NCBI GenBank assembly: GCA_033297205.1
Contig: MU859103.1
Span: 154,001-218,000, forward strand
DNA: 64,000 bases
Source: Pseudoneurospora amorphoporcata
Lineage: Eukaryota > Ascomycota > Sordariomycetes > Sordariales > Sordariaceae
Reading direction: 5' to 3'
Part shown: piece by piece, positions 35,701 to 45,548 of the stretch
Layout: the number at the start of each line of letters is the position of its first letter
Numbering within the stretch: the first letter of the stretch is position 1
Position numbers and translations under genes: made by a program
Notes under the pieces: model-generated
The model's database searches: none
The model's input: the letters and a program-made list of their open reading frames with translations, nothing else
Told to the model about the DNA's origin: nothing

Positions 35701-38136
35701 CGGTCTTCCAGCCCCACGGTCATTAACGCTGCTCTGCTGTTGGTTGCCAGCCTGGCTCGCACTGCGCCCGACGTTGTCTTGCACAGTGTTATGCCCATCT
35801 TCACTTTCATGGGCAGCTCTGTCCTCAAGCAGGCTGATGATTACTCTGCTCACGTTGTCAACCAGACCGTGAAGGAGGTCATTCCTCCTTTGATCGAGAC
35901 CTTCCGCAAGAGCAGGAGGAATCTGGTTGCCAGCACTGCCGAGCTTCTTACCAGCTTCGTCGTCGCCTACGAACACATTCCTTCTCATCGCAAGCAGGAT
36001 CTCTTCATCACACTCATCGAGAACCTTGGCCCCGAGGATTTCCTCTTCGCTGTCCTTGCCATGTTCGTTGACAAGTATGGCGCTACTGACAACATGCTTG
36101 CTTTCACTACGCAAATCATTGGCTCCTTCTCGGTGGAGATTCAGCTGCAGACCCTTATCAAACATCTGGATCTCATCAGCGACATGTTCAAGCCCAAGCC
36201 TGTCCTATCCGCTGCTTTGCTCGCCAAGGTCGACTCCAACTCTGCGCAGGATGTTGTGAAGCTTGCTCAGAAGCAGCTTACCCTCCTCCCGAAATTGCTT
36301 GCCAACCGTCGTCTGAAACGCGAGATTTCCGGATTGGCTGAGAAGGACGATATGGAGTCCGTCAAGATCCGCGAGCTCTATGCCCAGTTCCTCGAGGGTA
36401 TCCTCACCCTCTCTGGCGCCGTCAAGCCCAAGAACGAGAAACTTTACGAGCGCTGCGGCGAGGCGCTCTCTAACCACCTCAACCTGCTCTCGATTGCCGA
36501 ATTCATTAAAAGTGTTGAGGCTCTTCTTGACCGTCCCAACGTTATTTTGCGCCAGAAGGTCCTTCGCGTCCTGGAGCACCGTGTGGACACCGAGAGCACC
36601 AACAACCTCAAGTCGAGGGAGGCTTTGCTTGCTTTCTTGCCCCAGCTGACGGCTGTTATCCGCGAGTCGGACGACATGAACTACAAGCACACCGCCGTCA
36701 ACTGCGTGGACAAAATCGCCGAGAAGTATGGCAAGAAGGATCTTGATGCCGTCGCTGCCGCCGCCGCTACCATCGCTGGCGACAGCTGTCTTGGCCAGCC
36801 GTCTCGGGAGCTCCGCGTTATGGCTCTTCTCTGCCTTGCTTCTCTCGTGGATGTTCTCCAGGACGCTATTGTCCCTGTCCTGCCCATTGCCATCCCCAAG
36901 GCTCTTGGCTGCCTCGAGGAGAGCATCAAGGCCGAGAAGCCGGATGGTGCGATGCATAACGCTGCCTATGCCTTCATGGCCGCTCTTGCCCAGCACATTC
37001 CTTACATGATCTCGGGTGCCTACCTCGACAGACTCCTTGCCTGCTCCAACGCTTCTGCTGCCGCTGGTCTGGACGAAGAGTGCCGCGCCAACCGGGCTGA
37101 CTGCCTCCAGTTTGTCGCCAAGCTCATCGAGGGCAAGGTGCTCTTCACTGCCCTGGAGAAGAACTGGGCCAACGCTGCTGCTTCTGGATACTCGGTAAGT
37201 TTTGCTTCTATCAAAACTCTGGCCACAGTTTCTAACAATCACCAGGCTCTCGAGGAGTACCTCCACGTCCTCGGCACCGCTTTGGACAAGCACCCCAAGT
37301 CCTCCATCGCCAAGAATACCACCCTCTTCACTGGCATCTTCCTCAACGCCTTCGACCTCCGCCGCAGCGGCGTCCTCTCGTCCACTCGGGAGCTGGAGAA
37401 GATCGAGCTCCTCATCAACGAGACCTCTCTCAAGATGATCTACAAGCTCAACGACGCCGCTTTCCGCCCCATGTTCTCGCACCTCATGAATTGGCCCACC
37501 ACCGGCCTTCCCAAGGCCGACTTGACCGGCAAGGCCCAGCGCCAGGTCAGCACGTACGGCTTCCTGCAGCACTTCTTTGAGAACCTCAAGTCGATCGTTA
37601 CCTCGTACGCTGCGTACATCATCGACTCGGCCGTCAAGGTTCTCTCTACACCACTTACCGGCCACGACGTCCTCAACACCCTCCGCTCCCGCGTCCTCCG
37701 CACCCTCACTAAGTGCTTCGAGCACGACCAGGACGGCTTCTGGCAGGCGCCCGCGCATTTCAACGCCGTCGCCCCTGTTCTCGTTGAGCAGTTCGGCCAC
37801 GTCGCTAACCTCAACAACTGCACCGAGGATCTGGTGCTCGCCGTCGTCGAGCTGGCTGCCGCTGCCGACAGCAAGGAGCACCACAAGGAGATCAACTCGG
37901 CGCTACTCAAGAACCTCCGCTCCGAACAGGCGGCCGTCCGCTTGGCCGTCATCAAGTGCCAGCAGGCGCTCACGACCAGACTGGGCGAGGAGTGGCTCCA
38001 GAGCTTGCCGGAGATGTTGCCGTTTATTAGCGAGCTGCAGGATGACGATGATGAAGTGGTGGAGAGGGAGAATAGGAGGTGGATCGTGGAGATTGAGGAG
38101 ACGCTTGGTGAGAGCTTGGATAATATGTTGCAGTAA
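32722..38136 (+). CDS. utp10: UTP10 (HEATR1), small-subunit processome component
   Basis: The genomic frame runs 1804 codons. A probable 51-nt intron at 37195-37245 (GTAAGT donor, CTAAC branch, CACCAG acceptor) is in frame and stop-free; spliced, the protein is 1787 residues, close to the yeast protein's roughly 1770. The N-terminus (MSSLASQLAQIAANSRSTLN) is the typical start of this family. HEAT-like helical repeats extend throughout. The C-terminal BP28CT region lies at about residues 1490-1650 (FRPMFSHLMNW, YGFLQHFFENLKSIVTSYA). Known role: a t-UTP/UtpA subunit that binds nascent pre-rRNA, supports rDNA transcription and is needed for early 18S processing in the nucleolus. Very long antisense frames here are codon-bias shadows. 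Confidence 0.95.
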   Translation: MSSLASQLAQIAANSRSTLNTKVLKAAHSKSLIFEPRVAATQTYPEIYSICLEGFEELCNLDSRFAKFAQSLWSEQSQEADRTQMSAAENAALDKHVEAFLHLCGSRLRLMPAIKAIEWLIRRFRIHEFNTAALIATFLPYHTIPAFVTLLSILPANIPKEYRFLDPYIRSLTAPPRAAIVQQATNRPELLTAISQYTLDSCKYQMEYPGLISFWGGVMVEATNGLLDKYRSGRRSIQIENDNALMQQLAPVLSDAMVMKSSPGLQIASYMVVTILAAKGGLADNALTAFMDQLVHGWTPETMRPGLVTLCIISQHRSAKQLSARVTKALLKVPELASVMNEIGKDHRVDKLANGLALALVDRLHRKGDVRSLPVVNSLLLGNVLREKQIKVVYKSLLVAAHRINDQVDQDGAIRKELGTILVGLSQAGGEVGDIVRATIEEVDFDIDALELTLGASIRPKLAVEDAPEAAAEDNNPKVDKEAELAQNFEKLSKLKPQTASCFAVEPLDLLEELYSLFLSIAANETNLQKFDEAPVLSRPQAPTKLFYASFYMRFWCGSPPTLAKVAALDRVKNLLKNEEFAKLDFQAVVPYAIVALSDPAKKVRRAAAELVTVLGSFYETKPSKARRVWGSEGLYTKTASVNWLDFDATKSLLHSVLIPSLEESLLHEDHILAALTNALESSKSKDGDKKHLSHSTRLAIFKFLSSQVVGTPLLAVKLRLLQPLNQIKSISGTSRTDLLLPLLQWWARLSETEAQQLLAREAVDEASVNNAFVDVVVANNEAGLKLIFELINDSKVVTRSGLVQSLFGRIQKIWSSMKAETQFSTARALLTLSQGVHATASEPNAVATEATDVLHKVELTTDILLDFLESLYDDIKKATEKPATKRRRVGSSEKSVDTQSPVDVSASLNKATFVLELIQESKPWQHPELLPSLFTTLSELQHLRTVVGSELGYLQSLVLSSLLAMIPAYKDSKELTIDPAAGHGDILASCIQRSSSPTVINAALLLVASLARTAPDVVLHSVMPIFTFMGSSVLKQADDYSAHVVNQTVKEVIPPLIETFRKSRRNLVASTAELLTSFVVAYEHIPSHRKQDLFITLIENLGPEDFLFAVLAMFVDKYGATDNMLAFTTQIIGSFSVEIQLQTLIKHLDLISDMFKPKPVLSAALLAKVDSNSAQDVVKLAQKQLTLLPKLLANRRLKREISGLAEKDDMESVKIRELYAQFLEGILTLSGAVKPKNEKLYERCGEALSNHLNLLSIAEFIKSVEALLDRPNVILRQKVLRVLEHRVDTESTNNLKSREALLAFLPQLTAVIRESDDMNYKHTAVNCVDKIAEKYGKKDLDAVAAAAATIAGDSCLGQPSRELRVMALLCLASLVDVLQDAIVPVLPIAIPKALGCLEESIKAEKPDGAMHNAAYAFMAALAQHIPYMISGAYLDRLLACSNASAAAGLDEECRANRADCLQFVAKLIEGKVLFTALEKNWANAAASGYSVSFASIKTLATVSNNHQALEEYLHVLGTALDKHPKSSIAKNTTLFTGIFLNAFDLRRSGVLSSTRELEKIELLINETSLKMIYKLNDAAFRPMFSHLMNWPTTGLPKADLTGKAQRQVSTYGFLQHFFENLKSIVTSYAAYIIDSAVKVLSTPLTGHDVLNTLRSRVLRTLTKCFEHDQDGFWQAPAHFNAVAPVLVEQFGHVANLNNCTEDLVLAVVELAAAADSKEHHKEINSALLKNLRSEQAAVRLAVIKCQQALTTRLGEEWLQSLPEMLPFISELQDDDDEVVERENRRWIVEIEETLGESLDNMLQ

Positions 38137-38621
38137 GGGGTTGCTGGGCTTAAGAAAAGCTGTTGTTGAAGGAGTACGTAATGTGATTAGTGGTCACGGG
38201 ACGACTTTTATGTGCGGTATATGACCGATGTCTCTCTTGGTCATGTTGAAGGACATCCGTTGTATAAATGGATGGATGGATGTATAGCATTTTGCACTTG
38301 TGACTGGCGTTAGGTATAAAATATCATGGATGGGTTTTGTTGTGGATAGATATGCATTGAGCTTTTGAAAACCGTGTTGGTTGTACTTATTTTGTGTCCT
38401 GTGAATTCGTCTATCGCTCGCTCGCTCGTTGAGCATGCACGCAGAAGATTCTCCTACAAGACCAATCGTGTCGCAAAGAGGAAGATCGTTCGCTCTGTTT
38501 AGCATTGTATCCTTCGGGTATCTTCCCTCTCCCTCCTCTCTCTCTCATCCATAACTTCACACTTCTCCTGTCCCTGATCCCCCCTTCCAACCCTCTTCCA
38601 CAAGCAAGCAGTCCGTCAAGC
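38137..38621. other. Short convergent spacer between UTP10 and CWC15
   Basis: Two 3' ends meet here. The sequence contains GGAT-type and CGCT-type short repeats and C/T-rich stretches and no supported ORF. UTRs probably fill most of it. Confidence 0.5.
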
Positions 38622-39517
38622 TTAACGAACATACTTGCTCATAAACCTCCTATGGAAATCACTCCTCAACAAATCATTCACAAACTCCTTCTTCTTATTC
38701 CGATCATCCACGCCCCTCGCCTGGTTCTTGAACACCACATCGTCGTCCCATCGTCTCTTCACCGTAAAGTCCGGTTTGTTCAGCAACGGGTTGCCGAGCG
38801 CTATGTCCTTCTCGCGCTGCTCTTCTTCGAGCTTCTGGCGCTCCGCTTCCTCCCGCTCGCGCTTCTCTTGACGCTCGCGGCGCACGCGCTCGAGTTCGCG
38901 CTGGAGTTCGGCTTCTTCGTTGTCGCTGTCGCTGTCGGAGTCTGAAACGGAATCGTCGTCGTCGTCATCGTCGTCGTCGTCGTTGGCCTCCTCTTTGTTT
39001 TTCGAGGCATCTGCTTCTGAACCCGCGTCTGAATCGTTGTCGTCGTCCGATGAATCGTCCGCATCAATCTCCCTCGTCAATTCTAATATCCTTCGTCGTT
39101 TGGCTTCCTCCTCTCTATCCACCTCCTTGTTGTTGTTGTCGTCATCGCCACCCGTCAAAGCCAATGGGCGCTTAGTACCGGCCGCGGCATTCTCTTCGTC
39201 ACCAGAGGTAAGAGCAGGCCCGCCCCTCAACTTGGCCTTGTGCGCCTCCTCGGCGGCCAGGAGCTCGGCGCGCAGGTCGTGCGTGTCGCGGTCTTCGGAT
39301 GCCCCAGCAACGCCGCCTTGGCCGGGCTTGCGGAATTTGAGCTGGGTGTAGGCGGGCAGGAGACGTTGGTGGTAGGCGGGACCGCGGAGTGCTTCTTTGC
39401 CTTTGGCCTATTGGGGGGTTTGTTAGTTTAGTCGGCGGACTGGATGAGAAAGACGGGGGAAGATGATGAAAATGGGGAGCGTACCGGGTCGAAGGTAGGT
39501 CTGTGGGCTGTGGTCAT
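38622..39517 (-). CDS. cwc15: CWC15 (Cwf15/AD-002) pre-mRNA splicing factor
   Basis: Exons 39517-39485 (11 codons) and 39407-38622 give 272 residues; the 77-nt intron has donor GTACGC and acceptor ATAG. The N-terminus MTTAHRPTFDPAKGK is the hallmark of the family, and the next block (GPAYHQRLLPAYTQLKFRKP) is also diagnostic. An acidic middle contains a run of about ten Asp, followed by a charged coiled coil (ELERVRRERQEKREREEAER). The C-terminus (VKRRWDDDVVFKNQARG and DFHRRFMSKYVR) is the conserved spliceosome-binding tail. Known role: component of the Prp19/NTC-associated complex in activated spliceosomes, nuclear. It is divergent from RRP45, start codons about 500 bp apart. Confidence 0.95.
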
Positions 39518-40013
39518 TTTGGCGACTTGAGGTTGATTCGATTATTTAGTTCTTTGGTCTGAGAGCGATGGCGGTGCAGTGGGTGGGAGATGAAGCGCGC
39601 ACGATGGAGGGCGAGAGGTCGTGGTGTTGATGTTGGAAAACGCTGCAGAGTGGTTGTTGATAAGGTATGTTTCGATGCCTGCGAAGGGCAAGCAGCATTG
39701 AATCCAGGGGAAACTGGCAGGGTGCTCAGTGGTACAAACCGGAATGCATTACCTCCAAGTCTAGATGACTGGACGCCCTGGGGTTCAGTCTCGCAGGCGC
39801 GTTTCTTGACCGCCCGCCCAGGCCCATACCGCATGCAGCAGCGGCAGAACCCGCCAAATTTTGGCGGAATTTAGCGGCAGAATTGGGAACCATAGCGACT
39901 GCAACCGCAACCGCAGCACCCAAACAGGAACATGGAACCAGTGATCCCCTCTTGAATCTTGTGATCTGCAACATCTTCCTTTGCAAAACTAAACAACCAA
40001 ACTCAGTCCCAAA
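39518..40013. promoter_or_regulatory. Bidirectional promoter of CWC15 and RRP45, with a 17-bp palindrome
   Basis: 496 bp between divergent starts. At 39851-39867 lies CCGCCAAATTTTGGCGG: perfect 8-bp arms around one base, also readable as CCG-N11-CGG. It sits about 150 bp upstream of RRP45 and about 335 bp from CWC15. A symmetric protein-binding site is plausible; the factor is unknown. Confidence 0.45.
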
Positions 40014-40976
40014 ATGCCCAGAGAAGCAGAACCATCAGCCAACGAGAAGGCATTCCTCTTGAAGGCGCTGCAAGACGAACAAATCCGCCTCGATGGCCGC
40101 GAATTCGACCAATACCGTCCGCTAGAGCTCACATTTGGAGACGAATATGGCGTCGCCAATGTATCACTTGGCAAGACAAAGTACGTTTGACCACAACACC
40201 ACACACATTCACCTCGAGGTACCTAGATACTAACCAAGTCTCCCTCCAGAATTCTCGCCAAAGCCTCCGCTGAAGTAACAGTCCCCTTCGCTGACCGGCC
40301 CCTCGACGGAATCTTCACCATCGCCACCGAACTCTCCCCTATGGCCGCGCCTCACTTCGAAGTGAACCGGCCCACCGAAACTGAAGTCCTTTTGTCTCGC
40401 CTGCTCGAAAAGACGGTCCGCCGCTCCGGCGCCCTCGACACCGAGTCGCTCTGCCTGGTCGCGGGCCAAAAGTGCTGGTCCGTCCGCGTCGACGTGCACG
40501 TCCTGTCTCACGACGGCAACCTGACGGACGCGGCCTGCTTCGCCGTCGTCGCCGCCCTGCGCCACTTCCGCAAGCCCGACACCAGCATGGAGAACGGCGT
40601 GTTGACAGTTTACACGCCCGCAGAGCGGGAACCCGTTCCCTTGGGGTGGCTGCACTCGCCCTTTTGCGTGACGTGGAGCTTCTTTGGCGACGAGGGCGAG
40701 ACGGCGCTGTTGGATGCGGACTGGATGGAAGAGCAGGTCAGGGTCGCCAGCGTCACGATTAGTCTGAACAGGCACGGCGAGATCTGCCAGATCGCGAAGC
40801 TGGGAGGTGTTCCCGTGGAGGCGGTTGCGCTACTGCAGTGTACCAGTGTGGCGTTGACGAAGGTGAAGGAGTTCTCGACGTTCTTGGATGGCAAGTTGGC
40901 AGAGGACGCGAAGAGAAGGGACAAGGGTGGGTTTATGGCTGAGTTGAGGGCGGAGAATGATCGTGTTGTTGGGTGA
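40014..40976 (+). CDS. rrp45: RRP45, RNase PH-like subunit of the RNA exosome core
   Basis: Exons 40014-40180 and 40250-40976 give 297 residues. The 69-nt intron has donor GTACGT, branch CTAAC and acceptor TCCAG. The protein starts MPREAEPSANEKAFLLKAL, followed by IRLDGREFDQYRPLELTFG, the signature opening of Rrp45-type RNase PH proteins. The first RNase PH domain includes VSLGKTK-ILAKASAEV and RPLDGIFTI. The second half contains VHVLSHDGNLTDAACFAVVA, a conserved RNase PH strand-turn. Known role: structural, catalytically inert ring subunit of the nine-membered exosome in nucleus and cytoplasm, acting in rRNA maturation and RNA decay. Length fits the family. Confidence 0.95.
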
Positions 40977-41746
40977 AGCGGCCGAGGAAGTAGAGGAAGA
41001 AAGTGAGATACCCAGGTACGGCCATAGAGCCGAGCAGAACCCAAAAGATGGGTGGTTAGGGCAGAACCTCCAGAGGTGTGGGAGTCGTAGAGCTCGCCTC
41101 AGTGCTTTGTCGATCAAGAAAGCCGCAAGCGTTGTCCAAGAGGCAAGCCGCTCCATAAAAGGGGTTCTATTAATGGGGGAGAGCCCGCGAGGGCCGTAGC
41201 CTCCCTCGTGTCTGAAAGGGAATGATCCCGACGACAGCATCCGAAAACGCCATCTAACATTATACAGGGTGTCTTGCCCTCGGCCTGTTCCCCAATCTTC
41301 GGCTGCCAATAAAGCTGCCGGATGGATAACACACGGGCGCCAGGTAACCGCACGGTCCCAGCCTCTATCTCTTCTAGACGCAATGAGCGTAAAGGTTTAG
41401 CCAAGCTCACGCCTGAGCTCTAAAGATGCTTCTATGCCATTTGCCTCCATGACCATCTCCCCTCCAACGTCGCTGTGATTCGATCTGGTGGTGACGTGAT
41501 CTCGCGCTCCAATAAAGGTGATTTTGGAGGCAGGCGGTGGGATTACGCAGCACTCTTGATCTACCCCCATAATTCTTCAGGAGGCGGTGGTGATCTTCAA
41601 TGCCAGGCCAGTTCCAAGCTCTGCCGGCCTGAAAGGGAGGAATCGGCTCCCGCGTAGGATCCCGCACTCAGACGCCGGCGACGTTGTTGGATGTATGTCG
41701 CAAGCTTGGCATCATAATATAAATCCTTTTCGCCATCAACAACCCC
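40977..41746. other. Spacer between RRP45 and the Arl-type GTPase gene
   Basis: About 770 bp between two convergent 3' ends. Small ORFs overlap on both strands and none shows a recognisable domain. I see no RNA gene or repeat. Confidence 0.45.
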
Positions 41747-42478
41747 TCACCGCATAACCGGCGGCCTCGACTCCTTATTCCACTTCACCCTCGACCTAAC
41801 CCACTCGACCGCCTCTCTCACGCCCGTCCCCGTTAGTGCCGACACCGGCAATACCCTCGAGTCCCTGATACTCGCACTCTTTTCGCCCTCAAACACCTTC
41901 TTGACCAACCCTTCCTTGATTCGCACCACCTCCACACAGTCTTCTCGGTCCTGCTTGTTCGCCAGTATCAACAGCGGCACGCCTTCCGTCTCTGAGTGCT
42001 GCAACACGTCCTCCAGCACCGCCCGACACTCGTCCAACCTTCCATTATTCTGATCGCGCTCGATTTGGCCGTCGCCGATATCGGTGCTGTCGATGATGAA
42101 GATGATGGCATGACAGGACGAGTAGTACGAGTGCCACAGGGCGCGAAGGGAGAGCTGGCCGCCGACGTCCCATAGCTTCAGGTACATGTCGGGCAAGGTG
42201 ATGGTGGAAACATTTTGGCCGACCGTTGGAACCGTTTTCAGCTTGGGCTCGGGTTGGTCGGGGTGGAAGAGCGCTTTGACTTGTTCGTGAAAGGTGGTCT
42301 TGCCGGCGTTGTCGAGGCCTAGGAGGATGACGGAGTATTCTGCGTGGCGCGGGAAGGGAGGTGGGTGTCAGTGTTAGACTTCGTTGCGACCAGGTATGTA
42401 GAAGATGGAATAGGGGCTAATATGCTAACCCTCTTTACTGGTCGCTAATCGGTAGAGACCCTTTGCTAGGTGATACAT
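41747..42478 (-). CDS. arl3: Arl3/ARFRP1-type small GTPase of the Golgi
   Basis: Exons 42478-42430 and 42339-41747 give 213 residues. The intron is 90 nt (GTTAGC donor, CGCAG acceptor). The N-terminus MYHLAKGLYRLATSKEEYSV has no Gly2, so it is not myristoylated, as in yeast Arl3 and animal ARFRP1, which are N-acetylated instead. G1 is GLDNAGKTT (residues about 24-32). The switch I threonine lies in TVPTVGQN, switch II is WDVGGQ, G4 is NKQD and G5 is near VSALTG. An insert (IGDGQIERDQNNGR) follows IDSTD. Known role: on the trans-Golgi it recruits Arl1 and golgins for vesicle tethering. All catalytic motifs look intact. It could also be read as a general ARF-like protein, but the N-terminus favours ARFRP1. 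Confidence 0.9.
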
Positions 42479-42946
42479 GTTGGCGAATGTCTTGGGGAGG
42501 TGGCAGGGAATCTGGCATGGGCGTTTGAAAAGGCAACAGGCCGCAGAGTTGTACGAGCTTTTGTATAGTAGAGAGACGACGATATTATTCTATGTACACG
42601 GAAGGCTTTCGGGATTGAATCGGGAGCGTGTCTTCCCCAGACTTGTCAAACGCGCCGGGTCGATCACACAGCGGTCGAGTCGAGGCCCACATGTCTAACG
42701 GCCTGACAGGGGTTTGCCGTCCCAAGTTTAGCGGCTTCAGTGGTCTGAAGTGGAACCTAACGTGGACCGCTACCCTAGCCCGATAAGATAAGAGCCGGCG
42801 GGGAGCTCTCTGTGTCGTCATGGGCCAGTTTCACAGCATCTGGCCAGCGCAACCCATCCATCAGCTATGTGCTTTCCTCTTTCCCTTTTCTCCTCCATGG
42901 CATTAACTTCTCTAGACACCCTGAGAACACATCTATAGCCTCCACC
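42479..42946. promoter_or_regulatory. Divergent spacer between the GTPase and the AT-hook membrane protein gene
   Basis: About 470 bp containing both promoters. A small hairpin (CTTCAG-TGGT-CTGAAG near 42738) and a C/T-rich stretch before 42947 are visible. No known operator was recognised. Confidence 0.4.
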
Positions 42947-44851
42947 ATGGCTCCTGTCGCTCTAGAGTCAGAGCCAAGGTACGTTACGACTATGCACCAT
43001 CAGGCAACTCTCACTTATACACGGCCAAGTGGCGTCCAGGCTACTTACTGTTGGCGAAGACGAGGAGAGAGGACGATTTGAGTATAAGTAGCCAAGATGC
43101 GACAATCAGCTAACTTGGACATTCCTATACAGGTATCTACCCTTGGTTCTGGCGGGATCGCATATCATAGCCTCTCTCTATCTCACTTACATAATCGGCC
43201 TGGGCCTCTACCGATCGTACGCCCAACTGGGCCCACCCCAAGACACGCGTGGCCGGATATCGCAACGACAAAAGCTAGTGACAGCTTTTGGCAGTCTGTC
43301 ACTCCTGAGTCTAGGATCCGCCATCAAGTCTGGGTCGGAATATCTGACCCTTTCATACAAAGTATGGGCATCCGAACGTGGCATCCCTCTTTTGCAAACA
43401 CTATCCGGCGGCTTCAGTCTCGAGAACCTGACACTCGACCATGTCCGTGCCTGGCTGAATGATACACCGCTCTACCTCGATGCTGTGGAAATTGTTGCGG
43501 AAAAGGCCCGGAGACTGTGGTGGGGACATCAGCTCGATCTTGCAACGGTCTCGTGGACCATGTTGCTGGCTGTCGAAGGACGCAGGAGAAAGATCCCGTT
43601 CCTATGGGCGTATGCACCGCTTGCGCATTTGGTCAGCCTCTCCTTTGCGCAGAACTTGTTTTATGTCGCTATGCTTTTGACGCCTGCGCCCATTGATAAT
43701 ACTCACAAGTCGAGGTATGTTTCACGATCGGTCTTTGTTAGCGGCACTGTCGTCCCTGTCACTAACAGCCGGGTAGTCTATCGAAGCTCCTCGCCCGCGC
43801 GTTCCCACCGAAACCGACCAACTGGTCCCCGAGGCCGGCCTTCTTCCATGTCCTCCTCGTTCTCAACTACCTGGTTATGCTCTGGGTGCCTCGGACCGCA
43901 GGAGGTGCCAACTTCCCGACAGCCGTTGTGATTTCCAAGGCTCTATCCCTTTCACCCCTGATTCTGCCAGCCCTCATTCCCAAGTCCTGGGGCAAGATCT
44001 ACGCCGAGCCACACGACAGCTACAGCTCCCTGACCAAACTTTTTAACCTCATGTCAGTCGCCAGCCTGTTTCTGCACGGCAAGACCTCCATTGCCGGTCT
44101 CTGGTACAACCTCCCCGGCTCGTACAAGCACCGCCACAGCGTCCGAATCCCCTTCGACATCGAGAAGCGCTCAGCATGGGAACGAAGCACAACCGCCATG
44201 GAAAAGATCCTGGGCTCAATGACAGACCACCCAGCAGTTGCAGCCGCCGGCAAGGACGTTCTCCTGTGCGCTTTCAGCCTCGGCATTTGGGCGGCCGTTC
44301 GCGCCTTGGACGTGGACCACATGCTCAAGTCGGTAGCACCCTTCTACGGAAAGAAGTCCGAAAAGAAGACACTCCCCGCTCCTTCCTACCCGAAGGTCGC
44401 AGAGATGGGCACCACAGAACCCTCCGAGCCAATTTCCGAAAGCGAACCATCGCGCCCGAGCTCATCCTCAGGCTTGACCATGAAGCTTAGGGACCGTGGC
44501 AAGCACGTTAGTTCGAAGCTCGCCGGGGCTCTTACCGCCAATGGTATTGCAGAAACTAGCCCAAACCAGGCACCGAGGAGACGGCCCGGAAGGCCGCGCA
44601 AGATCAAGCAGGAACCTACGCCGGAGCCGGAGCTGGGAACCATTGACGAGGTGGCTGGTGCACCTGATACAGTTGGTGACTCGACTTATGAGCCTACACC
44701 GGCGGTTAGGGTGCAAGCTGTGGAGGGTGATGTTTTGCCGGATGATGAGTTTGATTGGGATTCGGCGGCTCTTGTGTGGGGGTTGACGGCGCTGGGAGGA
44801 CTGGGAGTTGGGTCTTCGGCTGTTTATGGAGCTGAGTGTGTTTCTCGTTGA
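42947..44851 (+). CDS. Multi-pass membrane protein of unknown family with a C-terminal AT-hook
   Basis: Exons 42947-42978, 43133-43714 and 43777-44851 give 562 residues. Introns (154 and 62 nt) have GTACGT and GTATGT donors and clear CTAAC branches. About seven to nine hydrophobic segments are visible, for example YLPLVLAGSHIIASLYLTYI near residue 12, LVTAFGSLSLLSLG, AHLVSLSFAQNLFYVAML, FFHVLLVLNYLVMLW, and a last one near the C-terminus (ALVWGLTALGGLGVG). Between the penultimate and last segments is a soluble region rich in Ser/Pro/Glu with a classic AT-hook core, RRRPGRPRKIKQE (residues about 470-482). The family was not recognised. If real, the AT-hook suggests an inner nuclear membrane protein touching AT-rich DNA; that is inference. 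Confidence 0.75.
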
Positions 44852-45548
44852 TGAGGCTGGGTGAGAGGGAGTGTTCCTTGAGCACTGGCGTTTATGGGAT
44901 GAGGATGAGGCAGGGGGTATATAAGCTGGAAGAGCGGATTTCACATAGCTTGAATCTGAAGTGCTGTCTATCTCGTTCATATGGTTCTTTAGAGGCCCCT
45001 TTCGCTTTGTGTCGTCCCGTGCCTTCGACATTCGGCTGTCAAAACAACCCATAATTCCAAATCAAAAAACACTTATCGACCCAGATGTGAATTTGTTCCT
45101 CCAAGAAACACTGATCTAACCTAAGGGTATAGTATGAAATACAACAAAGCCCCTTATCTAGTAACCCTATAACATTTCAACGCCTGTTCGAGTTCCTCAA
45201 TAGAAGTAGGAAACGGCGTCGAACAACTAAAAAGGAGAAAAAAAACTATCTCAAGACTCACAACCTTCTATAGGCAGGATCCGACGCCTCCTGATAAACA
45301 CACTTTTCCTCCTAACGCCAAACTTGCAAAACCCCGCCCTTTTTGTGAGAAGACACTCCGATACCTTCTTCTTCCGAGCATACATCAAAACCACGGACTT
45401 CCGAGATTACAGTATATCCCGAGAAGCCAATCCACCGTCTGCCCTTTTTCGTTCACAACATTCGCTCCAACTCTCTTCTGAATCACCCTTTCTTCTGCTC
45501 ATCCACTTCTACTCATCCAAATCACCTCCCCCTCTCCACTCCTCGCGC
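44852..45548. other. Convergent spacer
   Basis: About 700 bp between two 3' ends. The middle (45050-45250) is AT-richer and both ends are probably UTR. No supported gene. Confidence 0.45.

Noticed and set aside
36205..37884. 559-codon minus-strand open frame inside UTP10
   Set aside because: Same antisense shadow as above, and it runs across the predicted intron.
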